Source: Tridacna crocea
Lineage: Eukaryota > Mollusca > Bivalvia > Cardiida > Cardiidae
Assembly (NCBI GenBank): GCA_943736015.1
Contig: OX031060.1
Span: forward strand, 8,755,501-8,819,500
DNA: 64,000 nt
Direction of reading: 5' to 3'
Part shown: piece after piece, positions 51,474-62,079 of the stretch
Layout of the letters: the number at the start of each line of letters is the position of its first letter
Numbering within the stretch: position 1 is the first letter of the stretch
Notes under the pieces: generated by a model
Databases searched by the model: none
What the model was told of the DNA's origin: nothing
What the model saw: the letters and a program-made list of their open reading frames with translations, nothing else
Position numbers and translations under genes: made by a program

Positions 51474-51712
51474 ACAGTAATCACTAAAACTTGGCATTTT
51501 GGCAAAATGTACAATCTGAGAATTAATATACAAGTATAATATAGATGACTTATAGATCTGTGACAGGTAAACCTCACTCAAAGATTAAAGGACAGTACAA
51601 ATGCTATAATTGGTTACAAAATATGTAAGGAAACACAAATATTGCACTACATATGATAAAGAAGATATGTTAATCATATATGTAAGGACATTGCTGAGAG
51701 AAAGAGTATTTG

Positions 51713-51934
51713 TTAACCCTTGACCAAACAATACCAGGTTTTATTGACTCTAGCCTTCTGAAAACATTGTGGGAAAAGGAGAAAATGCTGGTAACCAGCA
51801 TTTCTCCTTTTTCCCACAATGCTTTCTACCCTATTGAAGGTAAAATTGCACCATATACGCCACATTAAAATTGTCATCTGCAAATGCTTTCAATTTAGAC
51901 AAGACTAAAATTTTGTTTTCTGCTATTGGGTTAA
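51713..51934 (+). mobile_element. TTAA hairpin MITE, full length
   Basis: A-to-B, TTAA ends, shortened A arm. Confidence 0.86.
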
Positions 51935-52047
51935 AGAAGAGCATCCCTTGCGGGTGTAAAAACTCACATTTTCTGTAGAAAAAGGGGCATAACTGAGTCT
52001 CAGAAAATTTCTAAAGTTATCTGCCCCTTGGGGATAGGTTCCCCTTT

Positions 52048-52255
52048 TGACAATTACCAGATAACCCCAGTTTTACTAAAGGCTTTTGAAAACAATGTGG
52101 CAAAGGAGAAAATTCCAGTGCCAAACAATTATTCCAATACACTCAATATTTGCTGCACTTCAAATGACTAACATTATCCCTTGAACAAAATTTGACTTCT
52201 GCAAAATGCTTTCAAATCAGACTAGTCTAAAATTGTGGTTTTTGGTAATGGGATA
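52048..52255 (+). mobile_element. TTAA MITE, hairpin lost on the right
   Basis: Left arm GAAAACAATGTGGCAAAGG has no facing partner. Confidence 0.65.
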
Positions 52256-52480
52256 ACCTTTACCACACTATTCCAAGTTTAATCTACCCTGAAGAAGAGA
52301 GCTTTTGAAAACATTGTTGGACAATAAGAAAATGCTGTTAGCCAGCATTTTCTTCTTTTCCAACACTGTTTTCTGCTTGCCCCAAAACATATTTCAGCTC
52401 TGAAATCACATTTATCTTGTTGTGTGCAAATGCTTCCAAATTGGACTAGTCTAATGTTTTGTATTTGTGTAAAAGGTTAA
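52252..52480 (+). mobile_element. TTAA hairpin MITE, diverged
   Basis: CATTGTTGG faces CCAACACTG and ATGCTGTTAGCCAGCAT forms the centre. Confidence 0.82.
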
Positions 52481-52823
52481 TACAAGTATACATACACATA
52501 GGAAGAATAAGTTGACAACAGTATCATTTATATTTGGAAAAGAAATTTCAAGCCTAATTCGGACAACTGAAACAATAAAGAAAGGCAGATAAAAAAAAGT
52601 AAGCCCCGCAACATATGGCTATGCCAAAATTTTTTTTAAAAAATCAAATTCAAACACTTATTCCCCATTTAAACAGCGAACAAAAGTCACAACTGGCCAA
52701 TCAAAAGGAAAAGCCTTATTCCATTTATTAGGCAAGAATGAATAATGCAAGAAGCATCATGTGCTGTAGCAGAAAGTGCAAAGGTAGTGTGAAAAACTAA
52801 GCACCAGTTATTCAACTGAACAA
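52481..52823. other. Stretch without gene or clear repeat
   Basis: AT-rich, no feature recognised. Confidence 0.5.
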
Positions 52824-53036
52824 TTATAACCCTTTTACCACAAAGTAAAGAGTTTTAATGACCCTGAGGAAGAAGCCTTTGGAAAACATTGTGGGAAAAG
52901 GAGAAAATGCTGGTAACCAGCATTTTCTCCTTTCTCCCATAATGTTTTCCACACTATGCCAGACAAATTTCATGTTTGAATTTGTCATCTATCAATTAGG
53001 AAAAGGCTGAAATTTTGTCATTTGGTAAAGAGTTAA
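52824..53036 (+). mobile_element. TTAA MITE, short B arm
   Basis: A-to-B; B arm lacks about 15 bp; shares its last TTAA with the next copy. Confidence 0.84.
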
Positions 53037-53261
53037 CCCATTACCACACAATCCCTACTTTTGACGCCCCTGAGAAAGAAGCATTTTGAAAACACTGTGG
53101 GAAAAGGAGAAAATGCTGGTAACCAGCATTTTCTCCTTTTCCCACAGTGTTTTCTACCCTTCCCAGAACAAATTTCAATTTTTCATTCACCTTTATTTTG
53201 TTGTCTGCAAATGCTTTGAATTTGGACCAGTCTAAAATTTTGTCATTTGGTAATGAGTTAA
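53033..53261 (+). mobile_element. TTAA hairpin MITE with mirrored arm change
   Basis: 229 bp; CACTGTGGG faces CCCACAGTG, otherwise consensus: a young copy. Decayed MITE sequence follows to ~53430. Confidence 0.92.
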
Positions 53262-53596
53262 GGACCCTGAAGGTAAAGATGTTTAAAAAACAGAATTGGA
53301 TTAGGAGAAAATGCTGGTCGACAATAACTTCTCCTTTTCTCACAATTGTAATTATCGTTTTCAAAAAACAAAATCCCATGGTTTTGGCCACATTTGTTAC
53401 TGGTACTTGGTTTGAAATTGTAGAAACAAAATTGTAAAAACATAAATTCTTTTTACTATCCATTATAGATGAAGAAGAATACTATATTTGATTGTGGAGA
53501 AAAGTTTTTGAGCATTGTAGACTACAAATACAGATCAATGACTACTTTACACATGAATCTTAACTTTATTTCTGATAAAAGTATTAGAAATATCAC

Positions 53597-53905
53597 ACTG
53601 ATCAATTGAATGGTGTTTAACATCATTTTCAACATTATTTCATTTTTGTTCTGGCATCCATTGCACCTATCCATGCTTTCCTGGAGCTTCTTGTATCAGT
53701 ACACCACACAATATTCTTAATAAGCCACTGGCTGCTTTCCCTCATAACCAACATTATAACAATGATCAGAATTGAAAGAGGAATGAATCCTGCCGTAATG
53801 ACAATCATTAATCCTCGAAAAGACATTGACCAATTCGGGATTCAAACCAGTGACTTCCTATTCTCAAGTCCCGTACACTACCGACTGAGCTACCATGGCT
53901 CCACA
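53597..53905 (-). mobile_element. SINE family 1, most complete copy
   Basis: Minus strand: head with GGTAGCTCAGTCGGTAG (A box) and GGTTTGAATCC (B box), body with GCAGCCAGTGGCTTATTAAG and GCATGGATAGGTGCAATGG, tail CATTCAATTGATCAG. tRNA-derived, Pol III type by structure. Confidence 0.85.
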
Positions 53906-53929
53906 TCATCATGCATTAAATTTTCACAA

Positions 53930-54065
53930 GTTCAGCTGTGAAAGAGGAATAAATCCTGTGGCAATGACTATTATCAAGCTTCAAAATAAGTTTTGTTGAG
54001 CTTGGGAAGAACCTCACAACCGCTGGTTTATAATCCCAACACATCACCAACTGAGCTGTAGGGCC
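53930..54065 (-). mobile_element. SINE family 1, head-side fragment
   Basis: GGAATAAATCCTGTGGCAAT and a decayed head (AACTGAGCTGTAGGGCCC). Confidence 0.6.
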
Positions 54066-54083
54066 CAGATAGGCTTTTTTACC

Positions 54084-54314
54084 TTAACCCTTTACCACAC
54101 GATTGCCACTTTTAATGACCCTGAAAAAGAAGCCTTTTGAAAACATTGTGGGAAAAGAAAAAAATGCTGGTAACCAGCATTTTCTCCTTTTACCACAATG
54201 TTTTCTACCCTTCCCACAACAAATTTCATTTTTTTTCAACCACATTTATTTTGTCGTCTGCAAATGCTTTCAATCTGGAAAGATCTGAAATTTTGTCGCT
54301 TGGTAGAGAGTTAA
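54084..54314 (+). mobile_element. TTAA hairpin MITE, full length
   Basis: A-to-B, TTAA ends. Confidence 0.9.
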
Positions 54315-54365
54315 CAAAACAACAAAAATTCAGACAGCATTAAATTTTGTAGATGACAAACCATT

Positions 54366-54592
54366 ATCTCTTAACCAAAAGATATAAACTTTAGACTGCT
54401 CCAAATTCAAACCATTTGCAGAAGACAAAATAAATGTGACTCAAAACTTGAAATTTGCTTTGGGAATGGAAGAAAACACTATGGGAAAAGGTGAAAATCC
54501 GGCTACCAGCATTTTCTCCTTTTCCCACAATCTTTTCAGACGGCTTCTTTCTCAGGGTCGTGAAAACCAGGAATTGTTTGGTACAGGGTGAA
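54366..54592 (-). mobile_element. TTAA MITE, diverged ends
   Basis: B-to-A; CACTATGGG versus CCCACAATC. Confidence 0.78.
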
Positions 54593-54929
54593 ATGAAATG
54601 ATGGAATTTGTCTTTGAAAGGATTGAATACAATGTCCAAGAGGACCAGGAAAACATTCTTTTTCAATTTTAAAAGAGAATATTCTAGGAAAGCAGTAAGC
54701 TATTTTCAATAGAGAAGAAAAAACTAGTTCTGTGCCTACACTTTTCAAAACCCAATGTAAAGTTGCAAGTGCTGGACAGAACTTTATAACTGTAGGGAAA
54801 AGTACTGAGGTGATCCAAAAATCCCAGGGAAGAGAGGTTACAAAAACATGTACAAAATCAGTGTAAATGTGGAGAGGTTTAAATATCAGTTGTTTACATA
54901 ATCACAACTTTCAGAGGTCTAGATAAGTA

Positions 54930-55100
54930 GGAGGTCATAAAGTTCTGAAAATAATATTTCTTCACCACAATCTATGTTTTGGGTACTCACTAGAATTGTC
55001 CTATAGAGAATTCTACTGTAGACACACAACATAAATTTCAGTAAAGAACAAGGCATATTACTTTCAAACACCCAAAATACTCCCCATATCTTTTCCTCTG
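54930..55100. mobile_element. Hairpin MITE family 2, decayed
   Basis: CTATGTTTTGGGTACTCACT faces CTACTGTAGACACACAACAT; only ~50 bp from the anoctamin stop codon. Confidence 0.6.
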
Positions 55101-55148
55101 ATCACAAGAGAGAATGCAATGTTATTTAATCAATATTGATGGGCACTG

Positions 55149-55460
55149 CTAAATATTGGAAACTGAGACGTCATCTACCATTGTGACCTTTGTTTCATCA
55201 GGATCATCTGAATTATTCTCAGCTCTGTGTCGCAACTCTGATCCATTCCTGTCCTGGTTTCCTCTTTTCTTAAATAACCCGCCTGCCAGCATGTCACCCA
55301 GAATCTTATCGCCAATTGATTCTCCGCGAGCTTTCACGAGTTCAGTCTTAATCACAATCTCATTTGAAATGTAAGTTTCTCTGCGTATCTGTTTTTTTAT
55401 CTCTGCTGGCACGTCAGGGATCAGCCAAGCTATCAGACTCGTAGCTACCACAATCAGGTT
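55149..55460 (-). CDS. anoctamin terminal exon
   Basis: Encodes NLIVVATSLIAWLIPDVP (TM10 end), a basic/amphipathic stretch beginning EIKKQIRRETY, and a hydrophilic tail of about 60 residues ending DDVSVSNI. Acceptor TTTCAG. An ATTAAA hexamer on the minus strand at 55125-55130 is very close to the stop and is only a weak poly(A) candidate. Confidence 0.93.
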   Translation of the reverse strand, partial: NLIVVATSLIAWLIPDVPAEIKKQIRRETYISNEIVIKTELVKARGESIGDKILGDMLAGGLFKKRGNQDRNGSELRHRAENNSDDPDETKVTMVDDVSVSNI

Positions 55461-58400
55461 CTGAAAAATCAAAAGGAAGAGATGTTATACCTTAACTTGT
55501 TACCACACAGCAAAATTTTAGACCTATCCAAATTGAAAGCATTAGCAGATGACAATTTCAAAGTTGCTCAAATGATGCAATTTTGCTTTCATAGCAAAGA
55601 AAACTTTGTGGGAAAGGGAGGAAATGCTGGTTACCAGCATTTTCTCCTTTTCCCACAATGTTTTCAAAAGGCTTCTTTCTTAGGGTCGTCAAAAGTAGGC
55701 ATTGTGTGGTAATGGGTTAACCAACAACTTTTGTATTCACAACCAGTGGGAAATTGCAAAAACACTAAGAGAATGCTTTTGAATAAAACTTCTTGGGAAA
55801 TGAAGAAAATGGTGGATTCCCTCTATGTTTCCTGTCCTTTCAGAGAAAAACTACCGTACATCATATCTGTCATCTACTTAACCCTTTCCCAAACGACAAA
55901 TTTTGGACTCTTCCAAACTGAAGAGTTTGCAGATGCCAATTTTTAGATTTTGAGAAAATGGCAGGAAGTTCTCAAAAAGGGTAGAAAACACTGTGGGAAA
56001 AGGAGAAATTGCTTGTTACGAGCAATTTCTCCTTTTCCCACAGTATTGTTTTCAAAAGACTTTTACTGCAGACACATAAAAACCAGGGCTTGTTTGGGAA
56101 AGGGTTAAAAAACTTCTGCTAACGTTGTAATTTTCCCACAGTATTGTTTTTCAAAAGACTTTTACTGCAGACACATAAAAACCAGGGCTTGTTTGGGAAA
56201 GGGTTAAAAAACTTCTGCTAACGTTGTAATTTTCCCACAGTATTGTTTTTCAAAAGACTTTTACTGCAGACACATAAAAACCAGGGCTTGTTTGGGAAAG
56301 GGTTAAAAAACTTCTGCTAACGTTGTAATTATAAAGATGTTGACTATCTGAGTGCAAATTTTCTGCGACTAAATGAGACCCAAGTAACACACTTTTGGAA
56401 AATTTTAAAAATTTATTGAAGGGTTACCTCTTTACCACAAGACAAAACTTTGGACTTGTCCAATTTGAGAGCGTTTATAGATTAACATTTATTTCATGCT
56501 TTCCGGTAGGATATCGAGAAATAGCAGTGAAAATATTTTTTGATCTTACACTGGTACCACCAGTGAAAATACAGATTTTCATGTTCTTGATGCCTAGGTA
56601 AACTGCGGATGCCTAACAACTAGATGGGAAATATGACATCATATACCTTACATTTCTAGCGCTATTGTAAGGCATTGCTATGCAGGTGGGGTACACCACA
56701 GGAAATTAGGGAATAGAACTGTACTGGATTTCGGTAAAGCTCCTCCTAGTAAAGGGTTAAAAGCATGAAATAAATAGAATATTTGGTTTTTTTGGTGAAA
56801 GAACTAAATTTATTTCATCTCATGAACACTATCGGTAATATTTTCACTTGTGGCTGCACCACTCATGAAATATTACAGATGGTGTTCACTCGATGAAATA
56901 AATTTCGATCTTTCACCAAAAAAAATAAATATCCTCTATGTATTCTGGAAATCAAAATAAGTATTTACTGGAAAAGTTAGAAAACACTGAGGGAAAGAAG
57001 AAAATGCTGATTGTATGACACTTACTTCAAACACAACAACGAAAGCCAGTCTTGCAGCTAAAACATGCCAGTATGCTTCTGAGTAGTTGTAACTGTGATT
57101 ATCTATGCCTGGAGGGTTACGAAAATCTTTGTACCTGCAATGACAAAAATAACATCCTAACTCTTTACCACATAATGCTGACTTTTGACGCTCCTGGAAA
57201 AGAAGCAGTTAGAAAACATTGTGGATAAAGAAGAAAATGCTTGTAACCAGCATTTTCTCCTTTTCCAACAATGTTTTCTACTCCATCCAAGGAAGATTAT
57301 ACCATTTGAGCCACATTGAAAATTGTCGCTTGCAAATGCTTTCAATATTTGGACAAGGCTAAAATTTTGTCGTCTGGTAGAGGGTTAACCCATTACCACA
57401 CAATCCCTACTTTTGACGCCCCTGAGAAAGAAGCCTCTAGAAAACACTGTGGGAAAAGGAGAAAATGCTGGTAACCAGCATTTTCTCCTTTTCCCACAGT
57501 GTTTTCTACCCTTTCAAGAACAAATTTCAATTTTTCAGTCACTTTTATTTTGTCGTCTGCAAATGCTTTCAATTTGGACCAGTCTAAAATTTTCTCGTGT
57601 GGTAAAGAGTTAAAATGGCAACCGGCTGAATTCAAGTTTTATGAAAGTTGCACCCTCCAGGCTTTACCCATATCATCACTAGCCCTTCACCAAACAATCT
57701 CCAGTTTTCAAACCTAAAGATGGAGATATTTGAATAGAATTTAACTCTTTACCACACAACTAAATTTTAGACTGGTTCAAATTGAAAGCATTTGCAGATG
57801 ACAAAATAAAGGTGACTGAAAAATTGAAATCTGTTCTTGAAAGGGTAGAAAACACTGTGGGAAAAGGAGAAAATGCTGGTTACCAGCATTTTCTCCTTTT
57901 CCTACAGTGTTTTCAAAAGGCTTCTTTCTCAGGGGCGTCAAAAGTAGGGATTGTGTGGTAATGGGTTAAAACTTCAACATTTCTTTTTCAAACAAATTCT
58001 TTCTACTCTATCAAGAAAAATTCCAATTTTTTAGCCAAATTTAACCTTTCACACAGTCCCATGTTTTACAATCTTAAAGAAAAGCCTTTTGAAAACATTG
58101 TGGGAAAAGGAGAAAATGCTGGTAATAGCATATTCTCCTTGACCCATAATGTTTTCTACCCTTCCAGAGATTGCTTATGAATTCTGCCAGATAATCCAAT
58201 CATTGTTTATGCATAAGAATTCTAAAAATAAAGTGGAAATTAAAGCTCCCTACTGAGTAAAGTCATCTAAGAAAGATTAAGTTGATGACATCCTTGTTGT
58301 AATGATATAAAATACATGAATGTTAGTGACCTACTTTTGATCCAACATGACCTAGTTGTACTCATTCAACATTGTTGTCAAATTTCGCCAGTCGTAGACT

Positions 58401-60415
58401 GACCATAGAGGCAAAAATGGTTTTCTATGATTTGTCCTTGTTATCTACATTTTGACTCGAAGTAACCCAGTTTTAAACTTGTCCCAGATATCATCAAAAC
58501 AAACATTCTGCCAAAAGTATCAGACTGAAAATGTGGCCTCTATAGAGTGCAACAAGGCTTTTCTAAGATTTGTCCAAGTGACCTCCATTTCGACCCAATG
58601 ATTTCAAAGATATCATTGAGACAGACATTCTCACCATGTTTCATGTGTATTGGGCTAAAAAGTTGGCCTCTAGAGTGCAAACAAGTTTTTGAGATCTGAC
58701 CTGGTGACCTACTTTTTGATTTGACACAACCTAATTTCGAACTCTAGGTATTATCAACACAAATAATTTGTCAGAGAAATTTTCACATGTATTGAACTGA
58801 AAAGTTGGCCTCTGGAGTTACATGACATTACTGTTGACAACAATGACAAAACACAGCCTCAAAAGCTCATTTTAACCAATTACCATACTTTCCTAAGTTT
58901 TAACAACCGTGTAAGAGAAGGCTTTTGAAAAATTGTGGGAAAAGGAGAAAATGCTGATAACAAGCATTTTCACCTTTACCCAAAATGTTTTCTACCCAAT
59001 CCAATACAAAAATCATCAATCCAGTTACATTTATTTTGTCTGAAATACTTTCAATTTGGACCAGTCTAAATTTTTTGTCATTTGGGAGAGATTTAAGCTC
59101 TTTGTGCACAGCTGAGCCAAAAAAGTTTAGCATGAGATTGTTATACGTGTCATAGATGCACAACTTTTACACATTATATATTGACATCAATACCTGCATA
59201 CATCTACATTCTGGTTAAACGGATCACGTGGAATATCCAGCGGAAAATCTGATGTGTTGAAATACGACAAGGTAAAGTTGGTGTAGCCATCCATTGTTTT
59301 TCCATGTCTGTAACCGTACCAGAAGACCAGTCTGGGAATGAAATCTGATGTCAGCGCAATGATAAATGCCTGTACACAGAAAATGAAAATTCTTGAGAAA
59401 TCCTTCATCTATAATTATTCATACTTATTGGGGAATTTTTTCTAAATAATTTGTTTCCAGGGTCTGCCTTATTCCTGGGCAATCCCTGTTATTTTTGCAG
59501 GTATAGCAGTCTATCCTTCTTCTTCACTATCCATTTACAAACTCAACAAAAACATTCACAGTATTTTATGGTTAAACTCTGTACCAAACGACAAAATTGC
59601 AGACTGGTCCAAATAGAAAGCATTTACAGACGACAAATTAAAAGTGACTGAAAAATTAAAATTTGGTTTGGGAAGGGTAGAAAACATTGTGGGAAAAGGA
59701 GAAAATGCTGGTTACCAGCATTTTCTCCTTTACCTACAATGTTTTCAAAAGGCTTTCTTCCGAGGGTCGTTAAAAGTCGGGATTGCGTGGTAAAGAGTTA
59801 ACCCCTTACCAAACAATCCCTGGTTCTTACGACCCTAAGACATAAGGAGCAAATGCTGGTTATCAGCATTTTCTCCCTTTCACACAATGTTTTCTCCTCT
59901 GTTGGAGACAAATTTAAATTTTTGACTTACTTTTATTTAGTGGTCTGCAAGTGCTTTCAATTTGGATCAGTCTAAGATTTTGTCATGTGGTAAAGGGTTA
60001 AAAGAATATATCAAGAGACTCCACAATGAATACCTACAGCAAAAATTTTTCAAACATTTTAACCCTTTCCCAAACAAGCCCTTGTTTTTATGTGTCTGTA
60101 GTACAAGTCTTTTGAAAACACTGTGGGAAAAGGAGAAATTGCTCGTAACGAGCAAGAAATTGCTCGTAACGAGCAATTTCTCCTCTTCCCACAGTGTTTT
60201 CTACCGCTTCGGATAATTTTCTGCCATTTTAATGAAAGTTATAATTGTCGTCTGCAAACTCTTTCAGTTTGGAAGAGTCTAAAATCTGTTGTCTGGGAAA
60301 GGGTTAAAGAAGATGTAAACTGTGAGACATTGACAACCAAATATGAATCAATATAAACTTACATTGGATATGATAGCAACCCTTGATATAGCGTACAGGA
60401 TGGAATACCATATAC
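55149..60415 (-). CDS. anoctamin (TMEM16 family), 3' part: last four exons
   Basis: Exons 60363-60415, 59194-59369, 57026-57134 and 55149-55460 join in frame to about 215 residues and a TAG. GIWYSILYAISRVAIISN, AFIIALTSDFIPRLVFWY, CRYKDFRNPPG, AYWHVLAARLAFVVVFE and LIAWLIPDVP match the ANO1-7 group (human ANO1 has GIWYNILRGIGKLAVIINAF, ICRYKDYREPPW, LAARLAFVIVFQ and WVIPDIP). Anoctamins are ten-helix membrane proteins acting as calcium-activated chloride channels or lipid scramblases. This part covers the end of TM8, TM9, the extracellular loop (sequons NFT, NTS, NHS, NYS), TM10 and the cytosolic tail. Acidic calcium-site residues lie mainly in earlier exons, outside the window. The paralogue cannot be fixed from this portion. 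The tail ends VSNI, which fits a class I PDZ ligand. Confidence 0.93.
55492..55720 (-). mobile_element. TTAA hairpin MITE, full length
   Basis: B-to-A, 229 bp; B arm of the GACAATTTCAAAGTTGCTCA type; begins 32 bp from the last anoctamin acceptor. Confidence 0.9.
55878..56108 (-). mobile_element. TTAA MITE, TTGCTCG hairpin subfamily
   Basis: AAATTGCTTGTTACGAGCAA centre; CACTGTGGG faces CCCACAGTATTG; B arm has CTCTTCCAAA. Confidence 0.88.
56033..56330 (+). repeat. 98/99-bp tandem triplication of a MITE end
   Basis: TTTTCCCACA anchors at 56033, 56131 and 56230. The unit holds the right half-hairpin, the A arm and 23 bp of flank; the last two units look identical. Confidence 0.93.
56331..56767. 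other. Intron stretch with one MITE fragment
   Basis: B-arm tip at ~56425-56480 (ACAAAACTTTGGACTTGTCC); the rest unrecognised. Confidence 0.45.
56768..56940. mobile_element. Hairpin element, GAAATAAATT family
   Basis: TTGGTGAAAGAACTAAATTT faces AATTTCGATCTTTCACCAA; inner AATATTTTCAC / GAAATATTAC. Confidence 0.75.
57026..57134 (-). CDS. anoctamin exon (loop to TM10)
   Basis: Encodes YKDFRNPPGIDNHSYNYSEA then YWHVLAARLAFVVVFE. Acceptor TTGCAG, donor GTAAGT; phase 2 to phase 0. Confidence 0.93.
57157..57388 (+). mobile_element. TTAA hairpin MITE, full length
   Basis: A-to-B; begins ~22 bp upstream of an anoctamin acceptor; shares its last TTAA. Confidence 0.88.
57385..57613 (+). mobile_element. 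TTAA hairpin MITE with mirrored arm change
   Basis: 229 bp; CACTGTGGG faces CCCACAGTG; very close to the copy at 53033. Confidence 0.92.
57741..57969 (-). mobile_element. TTAA hairpin MITE, full length
   Basis: B-to-A, 229 bp; CACTGTGGG faces CCTACAGTG. Confidence 0.92.
58041..58165 (+). mobile_element. TTAA MITE, B arm missing
   Basis: A arm and hairpin; stops at CTACCCTTCCAGAG. Confidence 0.72.
58310..58830 (+). mobile_element. Helitron-like core fragment
   Basis: Diverged units with GTGACCTACTTTT, AAAACAAACATTCTG and AATGTGGCCTCTATAGAG. Confidence 0.65.
58872..59096 (+). mobile_element. TTAA MITE, full length, diverged
   Basis: A-to-B, TTAA ends; centre GCTGATAACAAGC. Confidence 0.83.
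59194..59369 (-). CDS. anoctamin exon (TM9 and extracellular loop)
   Basis: Encodes AFIIALTSDFIPRLVFWY and a loop with GYTNFTLSYFNTSDF and NVDVCR. Acceptor TACAG, donor GTATTG; two N-glycosylation sequons. Confidence 0.94.
59572..59801 (-). mobile_element. TTAA hairpin MITE, full length
   Basis: B-to-A; shares its last TTAA with the next element. Confidence 0.9.
59798..60001 (+). mobile_element. TTAA MITE, left hairpin arm shortened
   Basis: A-to-B; left arm begins at AAGGAGCAAATGC. Confidence 0.82.
60059..60307 (+). mobile_element. TTAA MITE, TTGCTCG subfamily with duplicated tip
   Basis: GAAATTGCTCGTAACGAGCA occurs twice in tandem at the hairpin tip (60135-60180); CACTGTGGG faces CCCACAGTG. 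Confidence 0.9.
60363..60415 (-). CDS. anoctamin exon (TM8-TM9 part)
   Basis: 53 nt encoding IWYSILYAISRVAIISN. Acceptor TTTCAG, donor GTAAGT. A TTAA MITE ends 55 bp past the donor. Confidence 0.9.
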
Positions 60416-60548
60416 CTGAAACAAATATCAATCTCAGTTATTCACTAAACAACCGCATGCGGGATTGGCCATTAGTCCCATTAGCCTTTGTTGTAAAAAA
60501 ACGGACTTTGTGCCTACTAAGGCTTTGAGTCATCAATAAATGATGACT

Positions 60549-60772
60549 TTAACCCTTTACCCCATAAGACATTTCTATGGTATCTGTAACTGATCCTAAA
60601 TAACGGGAAGGATGAAGCCGTTTCTTATGTGTATATGACACCTTTAGATAGCAAAGAAAACATCGTGACAAAAGGTGAAATTGCTCGAGCAATTTCACCT
60701 TTTGCCACAATGTTTTCCAAAGGCTCATATAAGCAATGTGCAGAAATGAGTATCTATGGAGTAAAGGGTTAA
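60549..60772 (+). mobile_element. Related TTAA hairpin MITE, separate subfamily
   Basis: TTAACCCTTTACCCCATA / TATGGAGTAAAGGGTTAA ends; the arms differ from the main family. Hairpin GTGACAAAAGGTGAAATTGC faces GCAATTTCACCTTTTGCCAC with CTCGAG at the centre. Confidence 0.85.
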
Positions 60773-62079
60773 GAGGGGGTGTGGGTTTATTCCCCGAACG
60801 CCTACTCCTATAAAATATCATAGGGTGTGAAATGGGGATTAGGGGGGTCTATTTGGGGAACAGTTATGATGATAATCTACAGGTATCATGCAGATTTTCA
60901 TTCAAGGGAAATTTGTAGATTTAAACAATGTGATAAAGAAAGTAATTAGGCCATGATTTAGTTCTTTCATTCTTTATCAAACAGCACAGCATCAGTATAA
61001 TGGAAACAGTGCAAACAGATATTACACCTATTTATTATTAAAAATGTATCTTATTTGTTTCAACTCTCCACCAAACCCCAAAATTTAGACTTGTTCCTTT
61101 TGATATCATTTGCAGACTTGATGCTAATAGACGATTTGCCAATTAAATTTGATATAAGCGATATTTCCGTTTTATCGTAAGCGGCGCACCGGAAGTATCA
61201 CGTGACACCGGACAGTCAAAGCATTATTTCAATAACAAATGCCGTATGTCCCGTTCACAAATCCTTTTAATTTGGACAAATTCATCACTGAAAAAAGGTG
61301 ACATAGTAAGAAATCTATATGAAATCAATTCTAACACAATTTATTCATATTTCAGGACATTGCTTTTGAAAAAAATAATTAGGAATAGACAAAGTACGCA
61401 TTTTATGAGATTGTATTGAAATAAAGGGCACGTAGACAATAAGAATGAACTTGCCCTCTGTAACCTCTATAAAATTCACAATCCCGTCCACTAATGATCA
61501 CCAAACGGGTAAATAAATATAAAACAAAAGATAAGAAGGGTCAATTTAATGTGTGTGTTTATCTGTAAGAAGTAAGTACATTACAGCTGTTCTAAAGGTC
61601 TTCCGCCCTGTCCAGCACAGTGCGATACCGAGATCAAAGGAACACCGAGTTAACCCTTTACTCATTATTTTTTTTGTGTGTAAAACTTCATTAGACGCAT
61701 ATACTCAAAATGAAGCTTGAATAATTATTTTGTGAAGAAGGTATGGAAGGTTTGAAATTTGAAGCCACGTTTCTTTCGTTCATGATCTATAATATAAAGT
61801 TATTCGTCAAAAGGAAAATGCCTGAAAGTGCATCAAAGATGTTTGATAATAGTGCTATAATATCAGTAAATGGACTGTCCCTGTCTTTCTGAAGACACTG
61901 GACAGCTATTTAACCTTTTACCAAAGTATTCCGAGTTATTGGGATCCGGAAAAAAAAGGGGGCAGACGTGCTGAGTTTGCACATTTTATGTTATTTGTCT
62001 CACTTTCTCAACCTTAACACATACCCCCCCCCCCCCCCCTTTCCCCCTAAAAGTAATCAATATACAGTTCAGAGACATC
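60773..62079. other. Stretch with little recognised structure
   Basis: MITE fragments at ~61062-61130 and ~61910-61960, a 16-17-base C run near 62024. No anoctamin exon found, so the next upstream exon is probably beyond the window. Confidence 0.45.

Noticed and set aside
55122-55130. ATTAAA as the anoctamin poly(A) signal
   Set aside because: About 20 bp past the stop is unusually close; no cleavage context seen, so not annotated as a feature.
61134-61220. Upstream anoctamin exon
   Set aside because: A GC-richer patch with no TM8-like residues in any minus-strand frame and no matching splice phase.
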